Shown piece by piece: positions 1 to 8,700 of a DNA stretch of 64,000 bases. The notes under the pieces were generated by a model, which was not told the DNA's origin, did no database searches, and saw only the letters and a list, made by a program, of their open reading frames with translations. This DNA comes from Prorocentrum cordatum (Eukaryota; Sar; Dinophyceae; Prorocentrales; Prorocentraceae). Made by a program: the position numbers and the translations under genes. Position 1 is the stretch's first letter, and every line of letters starts with the position of its first letter. Location: the NCBI GenBank assembly GCA_963575745.1, contig CAUYUJ010015510.1, positions 242,748 through 306,747 on the forward strand. Direction: 5' to 3'.

Positions 1-212
1 TCCTCCTCCTCCTTCTCCTCCTCCTCGTACTCTCCCGCTCCCTTTCCTCCTCCTCCTCCTCCGTCTCCTCCTCATTATTCTTCTTCTCCTCCTGCTCCTC
101 CTTCTCCGTCTTCGTCCTCCTCATCCTCGTCGTTCCTCTTTTCTCCTCCTTATCCGTCTCCCACTTCTCCTTCTCCTCCCCACCCCTCCCTTCTCCTCCA
201 CAATTTCACAAT
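1..212. repeat. (TCC)n-type pyrimidine tract
   Basis: Almost pure C/T on the plus strand, built from imperfect TCC and TTC units, and cut by the window start. Similar tracts recur next to exons and LINE ends throughout the window. No gene is visible here or in the following 100 bases. Confidence 0.9.
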
Positions 213-317
213 CTGAATACTACTCTCCTCTCCCCCCTGGTGACGTCCGGGAGATGGCCGGCCCCCTTCCGCGTATTTGTTTTTTACACCGGATTCCCGG
301 GAAACGGGTTTTTGCTT

Positions 318-475
318 GTTAAGAAAAAATGCTGCTCTCGCTGAGGCGTTGGCTTCATTTTCGGGCCACCGCTCGTTCCGAATCGTGCTCCCGCAGCAGC
401 GCTGGCCTCATTTCCGCGCTTCCGCTCGTTTCGAATCGTGCTTCCGCTGCAGCGCTGGCGTCATTATCTCCAGCG
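318..475. repeat. 53-bp tandem repeat, about 2.8 copies
   Basis: The segment beginning GCTCGTTCCGAATCGTGC at 371 recurs at 424 with few changes (GCTCGTTTCGAATCGTGC), giving a 53-bp period. A more diverged copy precedes it. The repeat explains the short overlapping reading frames here; none resembles a known protein. Confidence 0.75.
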
Positions 476-545
476 TCCTGCCACGGCGCGGTTTTCGGTC
501 CTTCCAAATAGGCCCCCAAATCTGGAAAATTGTCCCCCGAAGAAA

Positions 546-1113
546 CCATCGGAAGTGATTCCATTTTTTTACCATTGCAGCGGAGCCCAGCGGCGAGAGG
601 GGGAAGACGACGGACGACGACGACGAGAGGAGGGAAAGGGGGGGCGAGGGAGCAGCGTCCGCGCACGCCCGGCGCCGCCCGCCCCAGTCAGGCGGGCCAG
701 GGCGCGCGGCCAGCCGGTCCCTGAGGACGGCGCGCCAGGCCGCCTCGTTGCCGCCAGCGCGCGGTGCTGGCAGCAACAGCAGCATGCCCGCGCGCGGCGG
801 CAACGCGGGCACCCACCCGCCGCACGGGCGGCAGGCCAGCAGCGGCCACGTCGGCGCCCAGCACCCGCAGCGCATGCAGGCGACCCAGGCGAGGCCCTGG
901 GCCGCCGTGTGCGCCAGCCAGGCGCGGCCTGCGAAGAGGTTCCGCACCGCCGCGGCTGCCCTTGGGCGCGGCGCCGCCGCGGACGCTGGGGGGGCAGCCA
1001 TCTCGCGCTGCGGCGGCGGCGCCGCGGCCGCAGCCACGGCGGCTGCGTCCCCGACGCGGGGAGCGCGCCTCCGGCGGTGCCCTGGCGCGGCCCAGCCATC
1101 GGAAGTGATTCCA
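546..1113. other. GC-rich cassette between 18-bp direct repeats
   Basis: The 18-mer CCATCGGAAGTGATTCCA occurs exactly at 546-563 and 1096-1113. The 532 bp between the copies are far richer in G+C than the flanks and rich in GCG/GCC. Long reading frames exist on both strands but have the Ala/Arg/Pro composition expected from GC-rich DNA. The arrangement could be an insertion with a target duplication or a recombination product. No terminal inverted repeats or transposase are visible. Confidence 0.6.
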
Positions 1114-1460
1114 CATTCGGTGTTGATTCGTTGAATTTTGGGGTCGCAGAAGTTCCCCCCCCCCACTTTGGGGCGTCGCCACGCCATGCTATGTCATGCT
1201 ACGCGTTGATCTTTAACACCATGTTATGCCATGCGCGCCATGCTACGACATCCGATTCTGCGAATAGAGAAGAGATCTACGCCATGGTGAGGGGTGTGAG
1301 GGAGGGGTAGAACGTCAGATATGACGCGAACGCACCTAGCTTGTCCTCCCCCCTCCCTTCTCCTCCTCCTCCTCCATTCCCCCGAGGCCGTTCGAAAGAG
1401 CGGACCAGGCATTTCGCCTGGGATATCCCCACTATGTATGATCTTGAAGCTTAATCTTTG
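1114..1460. other. No recognised feature
   Basis: Mixed-composition sequence with repeated ATGCTA/ATGCCA-like words near 1184-1250 and a short CTCC tract near 1350-1380. No domain-bearing reading frame seen on either strand. Confidence 0.5.
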
Positions 1461-1745
1461 CAGCAGTTTCACGAGTGGGGGGCGGGCCGCTTTCAACATG
1501 TGGCTCTCGCCTTAGCGCCGCGCGCAATCTTTTCCAACAGTTGCAACAGTTTCACGGATAGAGAGCGGGTTATTTTCAAAATGTGGTTCTCGCCTCAGCG
1601 CCACGCACATTCGTTGTAAACATTTGCAAGAGCTTCACGGATGGAGTGCGGTTCATTTTCAACATGTGGTTCTCGCGTTAGCGCCGCGCACATTCGTCTT
1701 CAGAGTTTGCAGAAGTGTCACGGAAGCGCATGGTGGACGAAATGT
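1461..1745 (+). repeat. ~82-bp satellite, about 3.5 copies
   Basis: Units share CAGTTTCACGGAT-like, TTTTCAAAATGTGG-like and CTCGCCT(T/C)AGCGCC-like blocks; the last recurs near 1505, 1587 and 1672, giving periods of 81-85 bp. The same satellite occurs in reverse orientation at 58031-58560. Confidence 0.8.
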
Positions 1746-1910
1746 CTGGGCGCAGCAGTCCCGTTGATTCGCGGTGTTGAAGTCCCAGGAACGGCGTTCT
1801 GGCACGATTCAGGGTCGTCAAGGCGCAACCGTAACGGTGATTCGCAGCGTTGATGTAGGAATGGTGTTTTGGCAGATTATCAAACGATTGTCTTCCAACG
1901 GGGCATTTCT
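1746..1910 (+). repeat. Satellite-flanking segment, inverted copy at 57.8 kb
   Basis: Sequence downstream of the satellite contains a block reading as VEVPGTAFWHDSGSSRR in one frame. The reverse strand at 57786-58030 encodes the similar VPKTVLWYDSRSSRR, so satellite and flank are duplicated together. The peptide similarity is used only as evidence of DNA homology; no gene is claimed. Confidence 0.55.
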
Positions 1911-2428
1911 TTTAGTGAAAATCCGTAAGGGCTTCGCCTCCTGCCGCCGGCCCCCTACTTCAAATAATGGTATGTGCAAGAGCTGTGTGGGGAGGCCTGG
2001 GTGCCGTCGTGAAGCAGTGTCGGAACCCCGAGCGATGGCCAATGTCGTACGTTACGCTTTGCACTGCAAGCCTGAATCGGATCCTTCATTCCGAGGACCT
2101 TGCAATCTAAACGTTGCTATCCGACAGTGCATGGTGCTGCGCGCAACTGATCAGACTTCGGCCTCATGGCAGCGTGTGGGGTTTTCTTAGAAGTCTTGGG
2201 CCCAGGATTGGCGTGAATCTTTCGTTTTGCGCTCTGTGCGCGTGGCGTCGCGGCTTGAAGCTTCGGGAGAGTATCGCGACAGTGAAGCGACACGTTCAGT
2301 GCAGACCGTTCTTCAAAGCAGTCGCCCAGCGCGCGCGCGAAGGCTGAGCATCGTCGCAGTAGGGGCGGAAGGGGGCGGTCGGCGGGTGGGAGCGGCACCG
2401 GTTGTTCTGCGATGCGTCCGTCCAACCC
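1911..2428. other. No recognised feature
   Basis: Unique-looking intergenic or intronic sequence. Short frames on both strands lack recognisable motifs. Confidence 0.5.
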
Positions 2429-2785
2429 GCTTTTGTGGCCTCGGGGACGCAAATATTGTGTAATTCGCAGGGTTTTGTGGCTTCGGGGACGCAGCTATTG
2501 TATAATGTTCAAGGGTTTGTGGCCTCGGGGTGGTGTGGTTCACGAAGGTTTCATAGCCTCGGGGACGCGAATCTCATATAATTTATGAATGTTTGTGGCC
2601 TCGTGGATGCAAATATTGCATAACTTAGAAAAATCTGTGGCTTCGGGAACGCGAATATTGCATAACCTACGAAGGTTTTATGGCTTTGGGATCGCGAATC
2701 TCGTATAGTGTACGCAGGTTTATGGCCTCGGGGGCGCGCACGTCGCATAATTCACAACGGTTTATATCATCGGGGGGCGTGAATT
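2429..2785. repeat. 42-bp tandem repeat, about 8-9 copies
   Basis: A unit like TTTGTGGCCTCGGGGACGC followed by AATATTGTATAAT-type sequence repeats from 2432 with successive starts at 2474 and 2516, then shorter and more diverged copies to about 2780. Typical minisatellite; no coding potential claimed. Confidence 0.85.
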
Positions 2786-2903
2786 AGTAAGTTTTTTTAC
2801 GTATCCCACAGCCCCGCAGGAATTCAGAGCACGCGATCCGGGCGTGGTAGCCGGGTCCTTTTCGGCCCCCCCCCCTCGCGCGGAATTCAACAATTTACAG
2901 TGA

Positions 2904-3009
2904 GAAGCAGAACGTAGAACTATCACATTGGGAACTGGAACCTGCAACTGCCGTAGGAAGCAGAAAGCAGAGCTATCGCACTGGAAATTGGAACCTGCAA
3001 TTGGCGCAG
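2904..3009. repeat. 53-bp tandem duplication
   Basis: GAAGCAGAACGTAGAACTAT at 2904 recurs as GAAGCAGAAAGCAGAGCTAT at 2957. Both copies continue through a similar ACTGGAACCTGCAA-containing stretch. Confidence 0.75.
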
Positions 3010-3104
3010 GGAGTAGGACACCTCCGCCACGCAGCCTGATGGCTCCTGACGGGCCAGCGGATTAATGTTAGTATTGGGGCCCATGAAGGGTTGCCTTTTT
3101 GCCG

Positions 3105-3759
3105 CCGCCTCCTCCTCCTCCTCCTTCCACTTCCCCTCCCCCCTTTCTCCTCCTCCTCCTCCTCATCATCATCACCATCATCATAATCATCATCATACTC
3201 ATAACCATCGTCCTCATCTCCCTCTTTCTCCCTCTTCCTCTTCCTCCTCCTCCTCCTCCTCCTCCTCCTCCTCCTCTTCGCCGCGTGCTCCGAGGCAGCT
3301 CGGGTCTCGCTCTCGTGTAGATGGGCACACTCCTGGCATGGCTCTGCTGCGTCTGCCCCTCCCGCTCCCGGCTTCCGCAGGAGGACAAGCCGCAGGAGGG
3401 GCACACGCAGCAGAAGGAGGAGGAGGAGGAGGACGAGGAGAAGGAGGAGGGGCAGGAGGAGGAGGAGGAGGCGAAGGAGGAGGGGAGGACGAGGAGGAGG
3501 AGGCGGAGGAGGAAGAGGAGGAGGAGGAGGAGGAGGAGGAGGAGGAGGAGGGGGTGGAGGAGGAGGAGGAGGAGGAGGAGGAGGAGGAGGGAGGAGCGGC
3601 GGGGAGGAGGAGTAGGAGGAGCAGGAGGAGAAGGAGGAGGAGAACAGGCAGGAGGACGATTAGGAGAAGGAGGAGGAGGAGAGGAGGAGGAGAAGGAGGA
3701 GGAGGAGAAGGAGGGGCAGGAGGGGCAAAACCGGCAGGAGGGTGATGATGATGCTGATT

Positions 3760-3813
<54 letters not shown>

Positions 3814-4003
3814 CTGATGACGATGATGATGTTGATGCTGATTATGATATTGACGATGATGATGCTGATGATGAGTATGATGATAATGATGATGGTGATG
3901 ATGATGCTGATGCTGCTGATGATGACGATGACGATGATAAAGCTGATGATGATGATGCTGCTGCTGATGATGATGATGATGATGATCATCATGCTGATGC
4001 TGG

Positions 4004-4071
<68 letters not shown>

Positions 4072-4144
4072 CTGATGATGATGGTGGTGGTGGTGGTGGT
4101 AGTGATGATGATGGTGGTGGTGGTGGTGATGATGATGATGATGT

Positions 4145-4175
<31 letters not shown>

Positions 4176-4213
4176 CATGATGATGATGATGATGCTGATG
4201 ATGATGGTGATGG

Positions 4214-4257
<44 letters not shown>

Positions 4258-4352
4258 CTGATGATGATGATGATGCTGATGATGATGGTGATAATGATAA
4301 TGAGAGAGGAGGAGGAGGAGGAGGAGGAGGAGGAGGAGGAGGAGGAGGAGGT
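3105..4352. repeat. Microsatellite block: TCC, CAT, GAG and GAT arrays
   Basis: In order: (TCC)n with CAT/CAC units to about 3282; a short unique gap holding no clear gene (about 3283-3412); (GAG/GGA)n to 3740; an interrupted (GAT)n array with GCT and GGT variants from 3741 to about 4305; then (GAG)n to 4350. All six frames give long homopolymer proteins, which are artefacts. Confidence 0.95.
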
Positions 4353-4557
4353 GCGGAGCTCCAGAGAGCATCGAGATCGCCGCTGCCCACCCGAAGGAAT
4401 TTCAGAGTGTGGGTAGAACAGCCCCATATTCAGAGCGGACGCGATGAGTCAGCACGGGAGGCGGGGAGCATGTCGGCAGTGAACTGAGCGAAGTGGAGTT
4501 GGGAAATGTTGAAAAGTTGTCCCAGTCTTCCTGTTGTTTATTCTGGCGGAATTGTCG

Positions 4558-4692
4558 TCGTCCTCCTCGTCGACGTCGTCCTTCTACTGCTCCGGCTCCT
4601 GCTCCTGCTCCTGCTTCTCCTCCTCCTCCTCCTCCTGTTCCTCCTCCTGTTCCTCCTCCTCCTCCTGCCCCTCCTCCTCCTCACCCTCCTCT
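4558..4692 (+). repeat. (TCC)n polypyrimidine tract before exon 1
   Basis: TCC/CTC-rich tract ending 11 bases before the CAG at 4701-4703. Its position fits the polypyrimidine tract of a 3' splice site. The same arrangement is seen before exons 3 and 6. Confidence 0.7.
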
Positions 4693-4703
4693 TCTTCCCA
4701 CAG

Positions 4704-4799
4704 GGCATGTATGCTGGTCCTGGCCTCGACGGCAAGCAGTGGCTGGGCGTGCTCGGAAATCATGACTGGGGCGGCTACAAGTTCAATCAGGCCACCCAG
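4704..4799 (+). CDS. Metallophosphoesterase exon with GNHD motif (partial)
   Basis: Internal exon of a calcineurin-like phosphoesterase, closest in pattern to the purple acid phosphatase/TRAP group, which hydrolyse phosphate monoesters at a two-metal centre. The 32-codon frame contains LGNHDWGGYKF; Asn and His of GNHD are metal ligands and active-site residues in the family. The exon follows CAG after a (TCC)n tract, as expected for a 3' splice site. The 3' boundary is uncertain: protein continuity into GWDQ at 5390 puts it at the CAG ending 4799, but no GT or GC donor is there, and CAG is repeated at the start of exon 2. Upstream exons with the DxG and GDxxY motifs are not seen and probably lie before the window. 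Confidence 0.75.
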
Positions 4800-5389
4800 T
4801 GCTTTCAAATTCTGGCAGAATCATCGGATGAGTGCGGATCGCGAGGAAGAGGAGGAGGTGAGGAAGGTGAGAGGGACGGATGGGACAATGGCCAGGGGCG
4901 TGCAGGCAGTCTTCGATCTATCCAGGTCTTCACGCTCCCTCGTCCTAAAAAAAGCCCGCTCATCCAGAACATCAGAGTTCCATGGTCTGAGAACGATCTG
5001 CGGCCGATGGACTATTGTCAGGAACGTTTGCTTAGCTTGTCGCGCCGCTGGTTCTGTCACACCACAGTTCGGCACGACGCACGAACCACGCCCCAGTCCC
5101 CAAGCATCACCGTGGGCAAAATTCGAGCAGCTTGTGGCCTTTGGCAGGCTGACGCCCTTCCCGGAGGAGATGAGTTCTACGAGCGCTGCGCGCAGCCCGT
5201 GCGTCTCTTGCGCTCGCGGGTGAGCGTCGGTACGGGACCCTCTTTGGACCCCAGCGTCGGGCCTCCTCGGCAGCGCTGTGGCCTCTTGTGCGGCCATTCC
5301 GCCCCGCCGTGAGGTGGCCAGTCCGTGGTGCATTCGCCCCTGCCCCGTTCCATCTTCTGCGCCCCGCCGCGCCGTGGCTCTCTCCGCAG
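4800..5389 (+). other. Intron 1 of the phosphoesterase gene
   Basis: About 590 bp between two exons with matching protein motifs. No other feature is recognised. It ends in CTCTCCGCAG, a good 3' splice site. Confidence 0.55.
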
Positions 5390-5437
5390 CAGGGCTGGGA
5401 CCAGACCATCATGTACACGTGGCAGAAGCCCGCCCAG
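5390..5437 (+). CDS. Metallophosphoesterase exon 2 (GWDQTIMYTW)
   Basis: Short exon encoding QGWDQTIMYTWQKPAQ, fitting the family segment that follows GNHD and precedes the RW.-P-Y block. It starts after CTCCGCAG. It ends at CCCAG, followed by GCGTGG, a GC-type donor of the kind used in dinoflagellates. Phase 0 at its end matches phase 0 at 31338, implying an intron of 25.9 kb filled by LINE A and the nested copia element. Confidence 0.65.
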
Positions 5438-5804
5438 GCGTGGGCAGGGGAGAGGGGAGTGCGGTGCAGAGGAGATGCCGTGGGCTGGCAAGGGAAGGGA
5501 CGGCTGGGGCAGGGAGGGGAAGAGGTGGATGAACAGGGAGGGGCGGAGGGAATGAGGTGAAGCAGTGGAAACGGAACGTAAGGGGCCTGCTTGGTGAAAG
5601 CGCGAGCTGCGGGCCAGCGCACGCACTGGCAGGCGGCATCGCGGCGGCCCATTCGCGGCTTCGCGGCTGGTTTTTTCGCCCGCGCGCGAGGCGGCCTCTC
5701 AGAGAGCTGTGGCGAAGCCGAAGACCGTGGCGAAGCCTCCGCGGCCAGTCCGACGGCAGCAGCCGCGCTGACGCCATCGGCCGAGTCCACCGCGGCGGTG
5801 CGCC

Positions 5805-6370
5805 CGCCTGGAGGTGCTGCACCTGCACCTGGCGCATTGTACGATCGGCGCCACGGGCTCCAAGGCCCTGGCGGAGTCGCTGGCCTCCCTGCTTGGCCTG
5901 CGGCTCTTGAGTCTATCAGACAGCGGCGTGGGCGGCGCGGGCGCCGAGGCCCTGGCGGGAGCGCTGCCCTCCATGCCTGCCCAGCGGAAGCTGTGGCTTG
6001 ACGAGAGCAGCATGGGCGACGCAGGCGCCGCGGCCTTGGGGGGGGGCGTTGCCCTCCATGCTCACCCTGCAGCAGCTGATCCTGAAGGACTGCGCCCGTA
6101 GCGACGCGGGCGCCCGGGCGCTGGCGGGGGCGCTGCCCTCCCTTGGGCTACTCGCCCCCATCGTCGCCCCCGCTGGGCACGTCTGTGGAGCAGCGGCATT
6201 TGGTGTCTCCACGCTCCCGCGGCTCTCCCTTTCGCGCATGGCCCCGGCGCGGGCGCCGTGGATCCCGAGGCGCCGCCATGCCCGGCTTGCGCGATGTGCG
6301 CCTGGAGAGCAGCCGCATCGACGGCGGTGCAGAGGCGGCGTTGCGGGCCAGCTGGGAGAGTGGACGCCAG
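5805..6370 (+). pseudogene. Leucine-rich-repeat (RI/NOD-like) fragment, frameshifted
   Basis: Three or more repeats of about 28 residues fit the ribonuclease-inhibitor type pattern (LxxLxLxxxxIGxxGxxALAxxLxxL). One frame reads SKALAESLASLLGLRLLSLS and continues with GAEALAGALPSM. The frame changes at a run of nine G at 6038-6046, after which QQLILKDC and GARALAGALPS continue in another frame. A last repeat (LRDVRLESSRIDGG) lies in the third frame near 6285. No start codon or full domain structure is present. It sits in intron 2 of the phosphoesterase gene and is probably a decayed duplicate. Confidence 0.75.
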
Positions 6371-7490
6371 CCATGGGCACCCCGCCAGGACGTGACACGG
6401 AGGGCTTGGACCTCTGGACCAGGGGCGTCCGCGCGCAAAGGGATGTGATGGAAGTTTGGTTTTTCCTATAATTTGCGTCGCCGCATGGGATCCACTTCTG
6501 TCGCCGTGCCGCCGCGTGGAATAAATTTGCACTGTGGTGGGCGTTGTCTTGGCTCTGCGTGAGGCCAAATTCTGTGGGTGGTCGGATGGGCCAGAGGGGA
6601 TGCACACACGACGCCATTGCCTCCGTTCCCCCCGCCCTGTCCTCCGCTTTGTCCCCCCCAATTCTCCTTTTCCTGTCCCGCGCGTCTGTGCTGCAGGCCG
6701 TCCCGCAGGAAGAACAGGCGCAGTGTCAAGTGTCCACATCTGTGCCGTCCACGCTTGTATGCGTGCGTGCTGCAGGCGTTGGCAGTGCTCTCAGGATTGC
6801 TTCACGGATGTGCTATGACGCGGTGTTGTTCGTTCCTTCTCTCTTTTCGATATTGAGCTGCCGCTTGTCTTTTTGCTCGGTTTTGGCATTCGTAGCATAA
6901 CGGTTGTCAGATGCTTTCGGATGGTCACGCCCCCATTTTTCTTCGAAGGAGTGTTCGAGCTCCAGTTTCGCTGCCAGACCGCTGCCTCTCCCTCCCCCCC
7001 ACCCCCATCCACCCGCTGGCAGGTTTCATCCGGGCACAGGAACCGCCTGACACTGCTTCACACATTCCTTACTCACGCAACGGGCACAGTGCTTCTGCTG
7101 GGCGCAGGCGTCGCCAGAGACGTCTGCGACTAACTCACGAATGCTGTTCTCGATCTGGCGCCAGCCATGTCCCCTCTGGACGCGTAGCCCACAACTTCTT
7201 CCTTACTCGCACTGGAGAGTTGTTCGGACTACCTCGCCAGCGCACAAGCCACCAACCTTCTGAGCGCACTGCAGAGAGTATTCGGCGGGGTGCCCAGAGT
7301 GCGTTGCGCGCTAGTCACGCTGTCCGGCCGTCTCGGGCAGCGGCGTCTCCAGATGCAGCCGCGCCCATCCTGCAAGCGCCCGTGCGCGAATGCCTGCTGC
7401 GGGGCGGGTGGGTGTGAGACGATTGCCCCCGCCATCTGCCCCCCTCCCAGCACTGTTGCTCGCGTGAGCTCGTCCCGATGCCTGCTCTCC
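6371..7490. other. Intron sequence, no recognised feature
   Basis: Moderate-GC sequence with a C-rich stretch near 6990-7010. Reading frames of 60-170 codons occur but have no recognisable motif and overlap on several strands. Confidence 0.5.
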
Positions 7491-7493
7491 TCC

Positions 7494-7557
7494 TCCAGCT
7501 CCTCCTCCTCCTCCTCCTCCTCCTCCTCCTCCTCCTCCTCCTCCTCCTCCTTACATC
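7494..7557 (+). repeat. (TCC)n tract at the 5' end of LINE A
   Basis: Nearly perfect TCC units ending 5 bases before the spliced-leader relic. A matching tract at 31133-31312 borders the other end of LINE A. Confidence 0.85.
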
Positions 7558-7561
7558 CTTC

Positions 7562-7583
7562 ACCGTAGCCATCGTGGCTCAAA
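7562..7583 (+). other. Degenerate dinoflagellate spliced-leader relic A
   Basis: Matches the 22-nt DinoSL except for CG in place of the central TT and A in place of the last G; it reads ACCGTAGCC, then ATCGTGGCTCAAA. DinoSL is normally added to mRNA by trans-splicing, so a genomic copy next to coding sequence implies reverse transcription of a trans-spliced transcript. It marks the 5' end of LINE A. Confidence 0.8.
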
Positions 7584-7712
7584 TTGGAAACCGCGCCCTG
7601 GGGCTTCCAACTCGGACATAGCCGACGGATCCATCCTGCTCACAAGGGTCCTCCCACGGCCCACCTGCAGGGACCTCATTTCGGCCACTGACCAGTCGCT
7701 TGTCCGTACGCG

Positions 7713-8398
7713 ATGCGCAAGGCTGATGTCGCCGCCTCGGCTGCTGCGGATGCGGCGATCCCTCGAGATCCAATGCTTCGGGATCGTCCGGCGAGCGCAG
7801 TACCTCCCGCAGCGAGCAGCGGCGCCGTGACGCGCGCCACCGGCGGCAGCGGCAGAATGATCGCGCGGCTGGCGGCGGAGGCCGGGCCGAGCGCCCGCGA
7901 GGCCGCCAGCATGGTGGCGGCCGAGCGCCTGCCAGGAGCGCTGATGGCCACACTGCTGTGGCTGGTCGCCCTGCCCTCTCTCCCGAAGAGCTGGCGGCAT
8001 TGGAGGACATGCCTGGGCAGGGGCACGCGGCAGAGCTCGTTTCGATTCCTCCGTTTCGATTCGATTTCGATGGCTTCCGATCCCGATCCGATTCGGCTAA
8101 GGATTCCGATCTGGATTCCGAGGCCTGTTTGCCTGCCGATGTACGCCAACGCGACTTCTCCCGACTCGGCTGCCGATTTCCGCCGATCCGATTCATGCCG
8201 AGACGTGTCGATTCGAGCCTGGGCTCTCTCCTGCGTGGCGCGCGCGGACCCAGCGGGCGGAGGCGCGACTGCGGCTGGAGGCCTGCCCCCGCCCGGCGCG
8301 CCGGCCTGCCGCGGCTCAGAGGTTTGGCGATCTCGGCGCCCCGCTCGCCCGCGCAGGCACCCAGCCACCCAGCGCTCCCGGGGGCGGAGGGCAGGTCC
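7713..8398 (+). pseudogene. LINE A ORF1, 5' part, broken by copia insertion
   Basis: Begins at ATG 7713 with an Ala-rich N-terminus, continues about 95 codons, then needs a frame change near 7975 to continue as SPEELAALEDMPGQG. A hexamer tract of GATTC(C/G)-type units occupies about 8040-8200 and gives an artificial Asp/Ser/Arg-rich stretch. The frame is cut at 8398 by the copia element and resumes at 26381. No catalytic function is expected; LINE ORF1 products bind element RNA. Confidence 0.55.
8394..8398. other. Target site duplication GGTCC, left copy
   Basis: GGTCC immediately before the 5' LTR; the identical five bases follow the 3' LTR at 26376-26380. Five-base duplications are normal for copia-type integrases. 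Confidence 0.9.
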
Positions 8399-8594
8399 TG
8401 TGTATGGAACCCGTGTAATACCCTCATATATACTCCTTATCCTTACCTCTCCCGCACCTGGCCGTTTGGGCTCAGGTACTGAGTTGGAGCGATCGTACCT
8501 TGATCGCTTGGGAGGGAAAGATATCCATCTATCCCTCCATCTCTCTACCAACGGATCAGGGGTTCTGTACTCTTGTACTTCAACCCCATACACA
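8399..8594 (+). repeat. 5' LTR of the copia element
   Basis: 196 bp, TGTGTATGG to CCCATACACA, with an 8-bp terminal inverted repeat (TGTGTATG/CATACACA). It contains CATATATACTCC near 8425, a possible core promoter, though dinoflagellate promoters are poorly defined. Identical to the 3' LTR except for one transition. Confidence 0.95.
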
Positions 8595-8606
8595 GGTTAT
8601 CAGCCC
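8595..8606 (+). promoter_or_regulatory. Possible primer-binding site
   Basis: GGTTATCAGCCC directly follows the 5' LTR, where a tRNA would prime minus-strand synthesis. It partly resembles the initiator-Met tRNA complement used by many copia elements (TGGTATCAGAGC) but is not an exact match. Confidence 0.4.
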
Positions 8607-8654
8607 TTTAACGCTCACCTTCACCGACTCGCCCGCGGTGACCTTGCATGCGAG

Positions 8655-8700
8655 CCCAATGGAGCCGCTTCGGCGCATGCGCCGTAAGGGTTCCATTGGG
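8655..8700 (+). promoter_or_regulatory. Stem-loop with palindromic loop at the Gag start
   Basis: CCCAATGGA (8655-8663) pairs perfectly with TCCATTGGG (8692-8700). The enclosed loop contains the 12-base self-complementary GGCGCATGCGCC (8672-8683). The proposed Gag ATG (8659) is inside the 5' arm. A stem carrying a self-complementary loop near the start of gag resembles retroviral dimerisation/packaging signals; that role is inferred. Confidence 0.5.

Noticed and set aside
408-1187. Minus-strand 259-codon frame rich in Ala, Arg and Pro
   Set aside because: It crosses the boundaries of the GC-rich cassette and has the composition expected from GC-rich DNA; no motif.
3214-4487. Very long frames encoding poly-His, poly-Ile, poly-Asp and poly-Met on both strands
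   Set aside because: They are translations of (GAT)n, (GAG)n and (TCC)n microsatellites; all six frames are open for the same reason.
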